From contig NZ_JAFBEE010000032.1 of assembly GCF_016908555.1 (NCBI RefSeq), positions 1 through 23,079 on the forward strand: a DNA stretch of 23,079 nt. The letters run 5' to 3'. A program made the position numbers and the translations under genes. The notes under the pieces were generated by a model, which saw nothing but the letters and a program-made list of their open reading frames with translations, was not told the DNA's origin and did not search any database. Shown piece by piece: positions 8,147-16,184 of this stretch. Positions within the stretch are counted from its first letter, which is position 1, and every line of letters begins with the position of its first letter. Source of the DNA: Alkaliphilus hydrothermalis. GTDB taxonomy: Bacteria; Bacillota; Clostridia; Peptostreptococcales; Natronincolaceae.

Positions 8147-9301
8147 ATGAAAAAGCAAAGTCTTATGAAGTTGAAGCTCTTCTTATCAGGTTTAGAGGAA
8201 AGGCTTAAAGAGAATTACATATTATTTAAAGACATTAACTTTATCTGTACTTCAGGTCTAAAGAAATTTAAAGGAAAGGGAGTTCCAGAAGCTGAAGGGA
8301 TTTCTTTAAACTTTAATGGTGTGACTAAAGTATATAAAATTGACCAAATTATTGACGAAATAGCTAATATTGCCGAACAATATGATGAGATGGTAATCCA
8401 CTACAAAGAGAGGGGAACCACCATTGTGATCGAGGCTGATCAGAAGAATGTAAAGATTAAATATGAGGATGAACAGATTAAAGAGCCGACAGAAGGAATT
8501 AAAACTACCCATATTGGAAATCGAGATTACTTAATCAAGGTTGGACCAGCTAATGCTTTATTAAAGGAAATAGGAGTACTGAGCAAAGAAGGCAAAGTGA
8601 AGAATGACATGATTCGTAAATACAATCAAATTGACCACTTTGTTGAGTTGATAGAAGATCTTCTAAAGGAATTAGAAGATTTAGAGGAGATTACCATTTT
8701 AGACTGTGGTTGTGGAAAGTCTTATTTAAGTTTTGTTCTGAACTATTACTTAACTGAGGTATTAAAAAAGAAATGCCACTTTATTGGTTTGGACTATTCT
8801 GAGACGGTAATAGAATCCTCTAGGAAAATGGCACAAAATCTAGGCTATAGAAATATGTCCTTCCACAAGGAAGATATTAAAAACTATATTCCCGACCGAG
8901 ATATTCATCTAGTCATTAGTCTTCATGCCTGCGATACTGCTACCGATATGGCTTTGGCATTAGGTGTAAGGGTAAATGCTAGAGCAATTGTATCAGTCCC
9001 ATGTTGTCAAAAGGAAATCTTAAGCCAATATGAATATGGGCCACTACAACCGATTCTGAAACATGGTATATTAAAGGCAAGAATGGCAGACGTATTGACA
9101 GATGGTTTAAGGGCATTGCTACTGGAGGCAAAGGGTTACAAAGTATCTATAGTAGAATATATATCACCGTTGGAGACCCCAAAAAACCTGTTGTTAAGGG
9201 CTGAAAAGGTCAGCTATGGTAATAGACAGGCTATGGAACAATATAATGAATTGAAGAAGGCTCTAAATGTGAAGCCCACCTTCGAAAAATTGATTTACTA
9301 A
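8147..9301 (+). CDS. Class I SAM-dependent methyltransferase (Methyltransf_32-like)
   Basis: Counting from the upstream ATG at 8135, ILDCGCGKSYLSF (188-200) is the SAM-binding motif I, FIGLDYSE (217-223) ends in the acidic residue of motif II, and VISLHACDTATDMAL (260-274) with VSVPCCQKE (287-294) matches the family of methyltransferases that includes the C-terminal domain of GSTCD-like proteins. The first 130 residues form a separate domain that I cannot assign. Substrate unknown. Start choice: AGGA at 8131-8134 abuts the ATG at 8135 but is 6 bases from TTG 8141 and 12 from ATG 8147, so one of the latter two is the likelier start. It follows the phosphoesterase by about 125-137 bases. Confidence 0.75.
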   Translation: MKKQSLMKLKLFLSGLEERLKENYILFKDINFICTSGLKKFKGKGVPEAEGISLNFNGVTKVYKIDQIIDEIANIAEQYDEMVIHYKERGTTIVIEADQKNVKIKYEDEQIKEPTEGIKTTHIGNRDYLIKVGPANALLKEIGVLSKEGKVKNDMIRKYNQIDHFVELIEDLLKELEDLEEITILDCGCGKSYLSFVLNYYLTEVLKKKCHFIGLDYSETVIESSRKMAQNLGYRNMSFHKEDIKNYIPDRDIHLVISLHACDTATDMALALGVRVNARAIVSVPCCQKEILSQYEYGPLQPILKHGILKARMADVLTDGLRALLLEAKGYKVSIVEYISPLETPKNLLLRAEKVSYGNRQAMEQYNELKKALNVKPTFEKLIY

Positions 9302-9306
9302 ATAGT

Positions 9307-9349
9307 AAAAGAGACAGTTCTTATTAAAAAGGATACTGCCTCTTTTTTT
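9307..9349. terminator. Bidirectional terminator between convergent genes
   Basis: AAAAGAG-A-CAGT (9307-9318) pairs with ACTG-C-CTCTTTT (9335-9346) with one mismatch, followed by a T run on the plus strand. The A run on the left side gives a T run on the minus strand, so it can serve both the methyltransferase and the convergent membrane-protein gene. Confidence 0.8.
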
Positions 9350-9363
9350 AGTGGAAATTGATG

Positions 9364-10512
9364 CTATTTTGTTGTTCTAAAACCAGTAGAGGTACTAAAG
9401 GGGCCATGGATTTTTCTAATATAGAGGATGCTTAATCCTATAATCATTAGGCAATTTATAAAATAGGGGGAATATGCTTGGGCGCCGAAGGTGTTGGTAA
9501 TGAACAACCCTCCAATATACGATGTCAGTGCAGCGCTATGAAAAAAACCTAATAATACTCCTAAACTGGAGTTATTAAACTTTTCTACCACGCCTCCATA
9601 GATGCAGGAGCTCAAGATTCCTATACCGATTCCCAATAGGGGAAGGGTGATCAAGATCAAACGAGATCCGTAAAGTAGAGGAAAAATGGACAAGCTAAGC
9701 GCTATCAACAATAGAGACATCAATATGCCTTTAGTATCTCCAATACGATCTCCAATAGCTCCTACCCCTGTGGTAAAGGCTAGGGCCATGGTTAAAAGTA
9801 GAGTAGCAAAACCGACAAAGGAAATTTTAAAGGGGGATTGAAAAATGGTCCCTAAAGTAAAGCTACCTAGTATTACAGCTAAATAATAATAAACTAAGTT
9901 AGAGTTAGTAAGAGTAGATTTAAAATCCTTTGTAGAAAGTCCCATGGACCTTCGGGGAATCTCTGCTAAGTATTCTGTAAGCATTAGACTAAGGACACTG
10001 AAGAAGATATAGGAGAATAGAAAAACGAAAGTAGTCCAATAGCTTTCTATCTCAGGAAAAATGCCTTGATCAAGAACAAGAAAAAGCAATGTAAATAAAG
10101 GAACTGGGATTAAAAGTAGACCGATTTGTCTTCTAAAATATCCTCTGTCTAGTAGTTGCCCATACCAACATAAAACAACAGTCAAACTGGAGGCGACTAA
10201 AAAGCCATGGCTAAATCTTAAGAAAATATACAAATCTAGGGTTGGGGTAGAGGTATATACTCCGTGGATAATTCCGATTAAAAACAACCCTACGCTAATA
10301 AGGGAGAAGTAAGAATAGTGCTCTAATAGTAGTCCCGCCATGATCCCCCCAATAATAAAGGCTACAGGATAGCTCCAGTATGCTATTGAGCTATCTGTGA
10401 CTTCTGGGCTAAGCAATAGGCCGAGGGTACTATTAGGAATTAATTGAGAATATATATCAGTAAATAGGATTGTAATAATACCTCCCAATAAAGATTTTCT
10501 TAATATGTTCAT
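9364..10512 (-). CDS. MFS-like polytopic membrane transporter
   Basis: A 382-residue, strongly hydrophobic protein with about 12 membrane segments and a short polar centre near 183-205 (EIPRRSMGLSTKDFKSTLTNSN). The loop GVGAIGDRIGDTKGIL (about 249-264) corresponds to the MFS loop between helices 8 and 9. The first-half signature loop is weak, and the protein is smaller and more divergent than the MFS protein at 2582-3877. Substrate unknown. The start is firm: AAGGAGG lies 7 bases before ATG 10512 on the minus strand. It reads away from the aldolase terminator, so it is a separate unit. Confidence 0.7.
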   Translation of the reverse strand: MNILRKSLLGGIITILFTDIYSQLIPNSTLGLLLSPEVTDSSIAYWSYPVAFIIGGIMAGLLLEHYSYFSLISVGLFLIGIIHGVYTSTPTLDLYIFLRFSHGFLVASSLTVVLCWYGQLLDRGYFRRQIGLLLIPVPLFTLLFLVLDQGIFPEIESYWTTFVFLFSYIFFSVLSLMLTEYLAEIPRRSMGLSTKDFKSTLTNSNLVYYYLAVILGSFTLGTIFQSPFKISFVGFATLLLTMALAFTTGVGAIGDRIGDTKGILMSLLLIALSLSIFPLLYGSRLILITLPLLGIGIGILSSCIYGGVVEKFNNSSLGVLLGFFHSAALTSYIGGLFITNTFGAQAYSPYFINCLMIIGLSILYIRKIHGPFSTSTGFRTTK

Positions 10513-10624
10513 TTAACTACCTCCTTGGTTGCATATTTATTATTACTAAGGATTGACATATTATTTATAATTCATTCCCTCACCTTCTGAAAAAGTGTGC
10601 TGCTTTTTCTTGTGCATTAAACAT

Positions 10625-10676
10625 CAACAGGCTAAGGGTGACTGAACAACCATCACCTTCTTTAACACTAAGGAAA
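10625..10676 (+). repeat. Degenerate intergenic repeat, copy 2
   Basis: This stretch aligns in the same orientation with 57-107 through blocks ACAG.CTA, GT..CTG, CCATCA.CTTCT and CACT..G.AA. It lies in the 226-base gap between the minus-strand membrane-protein and aldolase genes. A small GAAAAAG/CTTTTTC hairpin (10589-10609) adjoins it. Confidence 0.35.
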
Positions 10677-10684
10677 TTCAACAC

Positions 10685-10718
10685 TCTAAAAAACCCCTCT
10701 ACTAAAGTAGAGGGGTTT
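10685..10718 (-). terminator. Rho-independent terminator of the aldolase gene
   Basis: AAACCCCTCTAC (10691-10702) pairs perfectly with GTAGAGGGGTTT (10707-10718) across a four-base loop. On the minus strand the stem runs into a T run (the A run at 10688-10693). Confidence 0.93.
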
Positions 10719-10738
10719 CGCATAGATTATTAGTGATA

Positions 10739-11668
10739 TTAAATTGTATTGCTACTTCCTAACACGTTAGCAATTTTGTGTTTTACCATATCCTTGATGG
10801 CAGTTCTTCCTGCACCTAAGTATTTTCTTGGGTCGAAGTTTTTAGGATCTTCGATTATTGACTTTCTGATAGCTGCTGTCATTGCTAGCCTTAAGTCAGT
10901 ATCAATGTTGATTTTACAGACTCCCTGCTGAGCAGCTCTTCTAAGCATATCCTCTGGTACACCTTTAGCACCGGGGATATCTCCACCATATTGATTACAT
11001 AAGTCAACGAACTCAGGAAGTACAGTTGATGCTCCGTGTAATACCAATGGGAAGTTTGGTAAAAGTTTTGATATAGTTTCTAATCTTTCGAAGTCAAGAT
11101 TTGGCTCACCCTTAAACTTGTAAGCACCGTGGCTGGTTCCGATGGCTATAGCTAGAGAGTCGACACCTGTTCTTTCTACAAATTCTGCTGCTTCATCTGG
11201 ATTAGTAAAGGTAGCATCCTTGTCACTTACGTTAACAGCGTCTTCAATACCAGCTAATCTCCCTAACTCGGCTTCAACAACAACACCCTTATCATGGGCA
11301 TATTCTACAACTTTTTTAACAATTGAGATGTTTTCTTCGAACGGATGATGGGAAGCATCAATCATCACAGAAGTAAATCCATCATCAATACATTGTTTAC
11401 AGATTTCAAAGCTATCTCCATGGTCTAAGTGTAAAACGATTGGTAAATTAGTGTCTAAGATTGCTGCTTCTACTAATTTTTTCAAATAATGAGGGTTAGC
11501 ATATTTTCTAGCTCCAGCAGATACTTGAAGGATCAAAGGAGAGGATTCTTCTTTAGCTGCATCAACTATACCTTGAATAATCTCCATGTTATTAACGTTA
11601 AAAGCTCCTATGGCATATTTACCATCATAGGCTTTTTGGAAAATCTCTTTACTTGTAACTAATGGCAT
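10739..11668 (-). CDS. fba: Class II fructose-1,6-bisphosphate aldolase
   Basis: Cleaves fructose 1,6-bisphosphate to dihydroxyacetone phosphate and glyceraldehyde 3-phosphate, and runs in reverse for gluconeogenesis; Zn-dependent and cytoplasmic. Length (309) is typical of the short Firmicute FbaA form. LHLDHGDS (79-86) holds catalytic Asp82 and zinc ligand His83, EAELG (132-136) an acidic metal-site residue, GTSHGAYK (177-184) His180, LHGAST (210-215) His211, and NIDTD (254-258) the phosphate-binding region. AGGAGGAG just upstream on the minus strand sets the ATG. It has its own promoter (11767-11795) and terminator. It is not linked to gap, although their products act in consecutive steps. 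Confidence 0.96.
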   Translation of the reverse strand: MPLVTSKEIFQKAYDGKYAIGAFNVNNMEIIQGIVDAAKEESSPLILQVSAGARKYANPHYLKKLVEAAILDTNLPIVLHLDHGDSFEICKQCIDDGFTSVMIDASHHPFEENISIVKKVVEYAHDKGVVVEAELGRLAGIEDAVNVSDKDATFTNPDEAAEFVERTGVDSLAIAIGTSHGAYKFKGEPNLDFERLETISKLLPNFPLVLHGASTVLPEFVDLCNQYGGDIPGAKGVPEDMLRRAAQQGVCKINIDTDLRLAMTAAIRKSIIEDPKNFDPRKYLGAGRTAIKDMVKHKIANVLGSSNTI

Positions 11669-11766
11669 CTTTTAACTCCTCCTAAAATTAATTTATCTTA
11701 GAGATAATGGATAACAAATGTTTTATGGAAATAATTGTAGCTTTTATGTAGCGATTCATCTTATAA

Positions 11767-11795
11767 ATTTTATCACTATATATTTTATTTTTCAA
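11767..11795 (-). promoter_or_regulatory. Sigma-A promoter of fba
   Basis: On the minus strand, TTGAAA (11795-11790) is followed after exactly 17 bases by TAAAAT (11772-11767); each hexamer differs from consensus at one position. Transcription would start near 11760, about 90 bases before the aldolase ATG. The remaining intergenic DNA (to 11981) is very AT-rich, and the plus-strand promoter for pssA is not clear. Confidence 0.65.
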
Positions 11796-11981
11796 CAATT
11801 ATAGTTATTTATACCCTGTAGATTTTTTAAAAATAATAAATCAAATATAAATTTATGACTATGAATTTAGGGTAAAATGAAGTAAAATAAAATGGAGTGG
11901 TTTTATTTTTATTAATATTTAATGAAGCACTGGTAAAGACTAAAAAATAATTATAAAAATAGAAATAAGGGGTGATGGAAG

Positions 11982-12497
11982 ATGAGAGTAAAAGCACACA
12001 TACCCAACATGTTTACTTACCTAAATTTAAGCCTTGGTATTATTGCAATTATAAGCATAACAGTAGAGGCCTATGCTGCTGCTGCATTATTAATTTTATT
12101 GGCTGGTTTCCTAGATCGCTTTGACGGCAAACTAGCTAGAAAGTTAAATGCCGAAAGTGAGTTTGGTAAAGAATTAGATTCCTTATGCGATTTAATTTCT
12201 TTTGGTGTGGCTCCCGCAATATTAATTTGGAGTTATCAATTGGTTCATTTTGGAATTCTAGGTACTGGTATCATTATTCTTTTTGCCATATGTGGTGCGT
12301 ATCGTTTGGCTCTGTTCAATATTATTGAATTTGACGAAGTCTACATGGGAGTACCAATCACAATCAGTGGAGGTATTGTTGCATTGATGACTTTATATTC
12401 AATGAATTACCCTACAAATATCTACTTCATTATTATAATGATGCTGTTTTTATCATATTCCATGTGCAGTAAGAAAATCCGATTGAAAAAGAGATAG
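11982..12497 (+). CDS. pssA: CDP-diacylglycerol--serine O-phosphatidyltransferase
   Basis: Condenses CDP-diacylglycerol with serine to give phosphatidylserine, the precursor of phosphatidylethanolamine; integral membrane enzyme. The CDP-alcohol phosphatidyltransferase signature D-G-(X)2-A-R-(X)8-G-(X)3-D-(X)3-D is complete at about residues 47-70 (FDGKLARKLNAESEFGKELD plus SLCD). Several hydrophobic helices follow, and the 171-residue length matches the short Bacillus-type Pss. GGGGTGA at 11969-11975 precedes the ATG. No psd gene adjoins it, and a terminator follows, so it appears monocistronic. Confidence 0.88.
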   Translation: MRVKAHIPNMFTYLNLSLGIIAIISITVEAYAAAALLILLAGFLDRFDGKLARKLNAESEFGKELDSLCDLISFGVAPAILIWSYQLVHFGILGTGIIILFAICGAYRLALFNIIEFDEVYMGVPITISGGIVALMTLYSMNYPTNIYFIIIMMLFLSYSMCSKKIRLKKR

Positions 12498-12528
12498 ACA
12501 ATAAAGACTAAACTATTTTTAAGCTTAC

Positions 12529-12556
12529 AGGGCTCCTATTGGAGCCTTATTTATTT
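12529..12556 (+). terminator. Terminator after pssA
   Basis: GGCTCC (12531-12536) pairs with GGAGCC (12541-12546) across TATT, extended by AG/TT, followed by TTATTTATTTG. Confidence 0.75.
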
Positions 12557-12718
12557 GCTTTTTCACATATTGTCTTGAGTAGAATCCTCCATTTCAACAA
12601 AAACTATAGAATCAACCACCATCATAACTTATAAAATAAAAATTAGATAGATTTGAAGTAAAATCATCTACATTGTATAATAATAAGGATAAAGTTGGAA
12701 CAGTAAAGGGTGTTTGAT

Positions 12719-13270
12719 TTGAGATATATACCAAGAGAGAATATTTTTCAAAAGTTTTTTAAAGCCAGGGAAAGTCTAATACAACAATTTAAAAAGGGGG
12801 ATATCACAAAAAAAGAGTACATAGAAGAAGGCTATTTTGAAATCCAAAGACTCGATATTACCCCCTTCAAAGTTGTAGACAGCTTTGAAAAAGCCATCTT
12901 TAACTATCAGTACTACAATACGATGGCAAAGTATTATTATCTACAGGCCAACCAAATCAAAAAATACGGTAAGCACATGGAGAAATATAAGGAGTTTTTA
13001 AAAAAGGTGGAGGACTTCTATTATAAAAAAGATCGATCCACCATGAAGGCTATAGAGGTATTAGATTATTGGGGAGTAGAGGCTTACTATATACAGGTTT
13101 CCTCCACATATCTAAAGAAAAAGCTCTATGAAATTGTTTTTCTAGATCATAAGGATGTAATCCTACACTCCACCTGTCAGTGGTTACTGGACAGGTTAAA
13201 GGAGGAAGGTATTTTCAAGGAAGGGGTGAGAAAATCCCTCATTCCTAACTATGTGAATCAAAAATATTAA
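12719..13270 (+). CDS. Conserved-looking hypothetical protein, charged and aromatic-rich
   Basis: I do not recognise this protein with certainty. It is soluble, rich in Lys, Glu and Tyr, and mostly helical by composition, with no signal peptide, membrane segment or catalytic motif that I can name. It may belong to one of the clostridial DUF families of about 170-190 residues. Start: the open frame reaches GTG 12710, but AAAGGGTG at 12705-12712 is ideally placed for TTG 12719, which would give MRYIPRENIF. It precedes the DUF1904 gene by 66 bases and may share its transcript with the two RNA-modification genes downstream. Confidence 0.6.
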   Translation: MRYIPRENIFQKFFKARESLIQQFKKGDITKKEYIEEGYFEIQRLDITPFKVVDSFEKAIFNYQYYNTMAKYYYLQANQIKKYGKHMEKYKEFLKKVEDFYYKKDRSTMKAIEVLDYWGVEAYYIQVSSTYLKKKLYEIVFLDHKDVILHSTCQWLLDRLKEEGIFKEGVRKSLIPNYVNQKY

Positions 13271-13336
13271 ATGCAAGTCAAAGTAGATGAAAATATTTAA
13301 AAAGCATTAAAATGCAAAAACTAAGGAGGACTTTAT

Positions 13337-13663
13337 ATGCCACAGATTATTGTAAGAGGAGTATCACCAGTACTTTTATGTAAAATTAATAAGGAACTAA
13401 TAGATGAATTGGTAGCTATTGTAGAATGTCCAAGAGACTATTTCGAAATGGAATACATTCACTCAATGGCCATTCGTGAAGGAAACATCGAAGCAGCTTA
13501 TCCTTTTGTAGAGGTTGCTTGGTTTGATCGTGGACAAGAGATTCAAGATCAAGTTGCAAAGGCCATCACAAAATACATGAATATGCTTGGAGTAGCATCT
13601 TTAGATATCGCTTTTACCCACTTTGAAAAGAAGAATTACTATGAAAATGGAGAGCATTTCTAA
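13337..13663 (+). CDS. DUF1904 (tautomerase-fold) protein
   Basis: A 108-residue protein starting MPQIIVRGVS, the typical opening of DUF1904, a family related to the tautomerase/MIF fold in which the N-terminal Pro2 may be exposed after Met removal. The central ECPRDYFEME and VEVAWFDRGQEIQDQVA segments also fit. Whether it is catalytic is unknown. CTAAGGAGG at 13321-13329 gives a strong start. It ends 17 bases before the pseudouridine synthase gene, which indicates a shared transcript. Confidence 0.75.
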   Translation: MPQIIVRGVSPVLLCKINKELIDELVAIVECPRDYFEMEYIHSMAIREGNIEAAYPFVEVAWFDRGQEIQDQVAKAITKYMNMLGVASLDIAFTHFEKKNYYENGEHF

Positions 13664-13680
13664 AGAAAGTAGGAGAGAAA

Positions 13681-14403
13681 ATGGCTAAAAAACAAAGATT
13701 AGATAAAGTACTAGCCCACTTGGGCTACGGAAGTCGTAAGGAGATAAACCGTCTATGTAAAGGTGGACTTGTCACGGTTGATGGAGAGGTCATCAAAAGC
13801 AGTAGCACCCATGTTGATACTGAGAATAGTATTATCAAAGTGGGGGATGAGGAAATCAACTACAGGGAGTTTGTGTACTTGATGATGAATAAGCCTGATG
13901 GCGTGATTTCAGCCACAGAAGATTCTAGACACCAAACGGTGGTGGATCTAATAGATGCAGAATATAGGAGCTTTGATGTTTTTCCAGTAGGTAGGCTGGA
14001 TATTGATACGGAGGGCTTTCTGCTTTTAACAAATGATGGCAAGCTTGCCCATAGGTTATTATCCCCTAAAAAGCACGTACCAAAGACCTACTATGCCCAC
14101 GTGGAGGGTAAAGTGACAGAAACGGATATAGAAGCTTTTAAAAGAGGTGTTACATTGGATGATGGCTATGAAACTAAACCAGGGGAGTTGACCATTCTAA
14201 AATCCGATACTGTTTCTGAGATAAAACTGACTATCTATGAGGGAAAGTTTCATCAAGTTAAAAGAATGTTTGAAGCAGTAGATAAGAAGGTTGTCTACTT
14301 AAAGCGAATCTCAATGGGAAATCTAAAGCTAGATGAAAATTTAGAACTAGGAGAGTATCGAGAGCTTACCGAAGCAGAGTTAGAGATTCTAGTTAATAGT
14401 TAA
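13681..14403 (+). CDS. RsuA/RluB/RluF-family rRNA pseudouridine synthase
   Basis: Isomerises a specific uridine in ribosomal RNA to pseudouridine. Residues about 4-50 are an S4 RNA-binding domain (RLDKVLAHLGYGSRKEINRL). The catalytic motif GRLDIDTEGFLLLTNDG (104-120) contains the essential Asp107, and KTYYAHVEG and GKFHQVKRMFEAV are the other family blocks. Length (240) matches Firmicute RsuA-like enzymes. The exact target uridine cannot be read from the sequence. GTAGGAGAG precedes the ATG. Between it and rlmD lie tandem TAATGAA units (14401-14417). Confidence 0.88.
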   Translation: MAKKQRLDKVLAHLGYGSRKEINRLCKGGLVTVDGEVIKSSSTHVDTENSIIKVGDEEINYREFVYLMMNKPDGVISATEDSRHQTVVDLIDAEYRSFDVFPVGRLDIDTEGFLLLTNDGKLAHRLLSPKKHVPKTYYAHVEGKVTETDIEAFKRGVTLDDGYETKPGELTILKSDTVSEIKLTIYEGKFHQVKRMFEAVDKKVVYLKRISMGNLKLDENLELGEYRELTEAELEILVNS

Positions 14404-14438
14404 TAATGAATAATGAATAAATTGTAGGAGTGAAGGCG

Positions 14439-15797
14439 TTGATTAAAAAGAAGGACATGGTTGAATTGATCATAGAAGATACAGAATTTGGTGGTAAAGC
14501 ATCTGGTACTGTTGATGGAGTTAAAATAAAGGTAAAGCATGGAATTAAAGGTCAAAAAGTAAGGGCGTACATTAAGAAAATTAAGAAGAAAACGGCAGAG
14601 GGTAAAATTATGGAGGTATTGGAGCGCTCTCCATTGGAAGATCAAGAAACCTGCCCTCATTTTGGAGCTTGTGGTGGCTGCTTCCAACAGTCAGTATCCT
14701 ATGAAGAACAACTGAAGGAAAAAGAAAGACATGTAAAACTTTTATTTAATGAAGCTGGTTTTACAGCAGTGGAATGGCTACCAATAGAGGGAAGCCCTAA
14801 CATCTATCATTACCGCAATAAGATGGAATTTTCCTTTGGAGATGAGGAGAAGGGTGGCAAAATGGCCCTCGGTATGCACAAAAGAGGTCGACACCATGAT
14901 ATTGTTACTGTAGATCAATGTATAATTATGGATGAAGATTATAGACTGGTATTAAAGACGATTTTGGAATACTTCGAGAAGAAGGGGGCTCCCCTTTATC
15001 ATAGTATGCGACATGTGGGATATTTAAGGCATTTGGTGGTACGAAAGGCCCACTACACAGGCCAGTTGTTGATTAATCTAGTAACCACAACCCAAGAACA
15101 ATACGACCTACAGGACTTGACGGAGGAATTAAAGGCTTTAGACTTAAAGGGAGAAATAGTGGGCTTCCTACATACCTTTAATGATAATTTAGCCGATACA
15201 GTCCAGAGTGATCGGACAGATATTCTATTTGGTCGAGACTATATCATGGAACAGCTTTTAGGGCTCCAGTTTAAGATTTCTGCTTTTTCCTTCTTCCAGA
15301 CTAACACGGTGGCAGCGGAAAGGCTCTATGAAATCGTAAGGAACTTTGTAGGGGAAGCAAAGAATCAAGTTGTATTTGACCTTTATTGTGGTACGGGTAC
15401 GATTGGACAAGTAGTTGCACAAAAGGCTGAAAAGGTAATCGGTATTGAAATTATTGAAGACGCTGTAGAGGCTGCCAAGGAAAATGCAAGGCTGAATGGT
15501 CTTGATAACTGCCATTTCATCGCAGGGGATGTTAGGCAAAAAGTAAAGGATTTAAAGGAAAATCCAGATATCATTATCCTTGATCCTCCAAGGGCAGGGA
15601 TTCACCCCGGTGCATTACAAGATGTCATTGGCTTTGGGGCCAAGAGGCTTGTTTATGTTTCGTGTAATCCTAAAACTTTAGTGGTGGATTTAGTGGAGTT
15701 AGAGAAGGCTGGGTATGTGATTGAGATGGCGAAGTGTATGGATATGTTTCCTCATACGCCGCACGTGGAGTGTGTAGTGTTGATAGAGAGAAAATAA
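14439..15797 (+). CDS. rlmD: 23S rRNA (uracil-C5)-methyltransferase, RlmD/RlmCD (TrmA) family
   Basis: Methylates C5 of uracil in 23S rRNA using SAM. Residue numbers count from GTG 14430. A TRAM RNA-binding domain occupies about 8-67. Four Fe-S ligands are visible: Cys75, Cys81, Cys84 and Cys164. VFDLYCGTGTIGQ (315-327) is SAM motif I, LDPPRAG (384-390) motif IV, and YVSCNPKT (409-416) holds nucleophile Cys412. HVEC (445-448) holds general base Glu447. AGGAG at 14426-14430 is 8 bases from TTG 14439 but overlaps GTG 14430, so TTG is the better start. The final codons recur in altered form at 18456-18493, and the gene borders the accessory region. Confidence 0.93.
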   Translation: MIKKKDMVELIIEDTEFGGKASGTVDGVKIKVKHGIKGQKVRAYIKKIKKKTAEGKIMEVLERSPLEDQETCPHFGACGGCFQQSVSYEEQLKEKERHVKLLFNEAGFTAVEWLPIEGSPNIYHYRNKMEFSFGDEEKGGKMALGMHKRGRHHDIVTVDQCIIMDEDYRLVLKTILEYFEKKGAPLYHSMRHVGYLRHLVVRKAHYTGQLLINLVTTTQEQYDLQDLTEELKALDLKGEIVGFLHTFNDNLADTVQSDRTDILFGRDYIMEQLLGLQFKISAFSFFQTNTVAAERLYEIVRNFVGEAKNQVVFDLYCGTGTIGQVVAQKAEKVIGIEIIEDAVEAAKENARLNGLDNCHFIAGDVRQKVKDLKENPDIIILDPPRAGIHPGALQDVIGFGAKRLVYVSCNPKTLVVDLVELEKAGYVIEMAKCMDMFPHTPHVECVVLIERK

Positions 15798-15853
15798 CCT
15801 GATATCAAAGGCTTTCGAGGATTTCAAGTTAATATTGAAGTGGATTATATGTT

Positions 15854-15886
15854 CCCTCAGACTACGGTTTGGGGGATATTTTTTGT
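15854..15886 (+). terminator. Terminator after rlmD
   Basis: CCCTCAGAC (15854-15862) pairs with GTTTGGGGG (15867-15875, two G-U pairs) around a TACG tetraloop, followed by ATATTTTTTG. Confidence 0.8.
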
Positions 15887-16184
15887 TAGAGGGGTCTATT
15901 GAGAACCCAAAAATAAGGAGGATTTGCGGAGAGGTTTGAGAAAAGCTTTAAAAAACTAAGAAAAGCATATAGTAAAGCATAAAATGTAAAAATTTTCTAT
16001 ACAAATTTATTGTAACACAAATTAAAGTATGATTAAATAGTAACTAAATGAAACAACTTATAGTACCTATATACATGTTTTATGGGCAAACTGAAATATT
16101 ACTAATATGTAACTATGTCTGGGGGTCCTTGTGTGGTCAGATCATTAGCCGGGGCCACTTGCTAGATCTGTAGGGGGGAATATT
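15887..16184 (+). other. Intergenic leader before the serine hydrolase gene
   Basis: No gene is seen. The first part is A-rich. From about 16086 the DNA resembles 17335-17405, including a 25-base block at 16109-16133 (see repeat entry). CAGATC (16138-16143) and GATCTG (16165-16170) form an inverted repeat around GCC-rich DNA. GGGGGG at 16173-16178 serves as ribosome-binding site for ATG 16185. Confidence 0.4.
16109..16133 (+). repeat. Direct repeat R1, copy A
   Basis: This 25-base block matches 17362-17386 at 22 of 25 positions, with all three differences C/T transitions; the core is GGGGGTCCTTGTG. Similarity extends downstream to GGNCCACTTGCT and upstream to GGGCAAA. The two copies flank the serine hydrolase gene in the same orientation. 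Confidence 0.7.

Noticed and set aside
10589..10609. GAAAAAG/CTTTTTC hairpin between the minus-strand genes
   Set aside because: A 7-bp AT-rich stem without a T run in either useful direction; the true aldolase terminator is at 10685-10718.
14401..14417. Tandem TAATGAA units between the pseudouridine synthase and rlmD as a regulatory repeat
   Set aside because: Only two to three short AT-rich units; such slippage is common and nothing supports a function.
16115..16165. A 16-codon frame MSGGPCVVRSLAGATC as a small peptide gene
   Set aside because: No ribosome-binding site and clear similarity to a longer peptidase fragment at 17368, so it is more likely a decayed duplicate.
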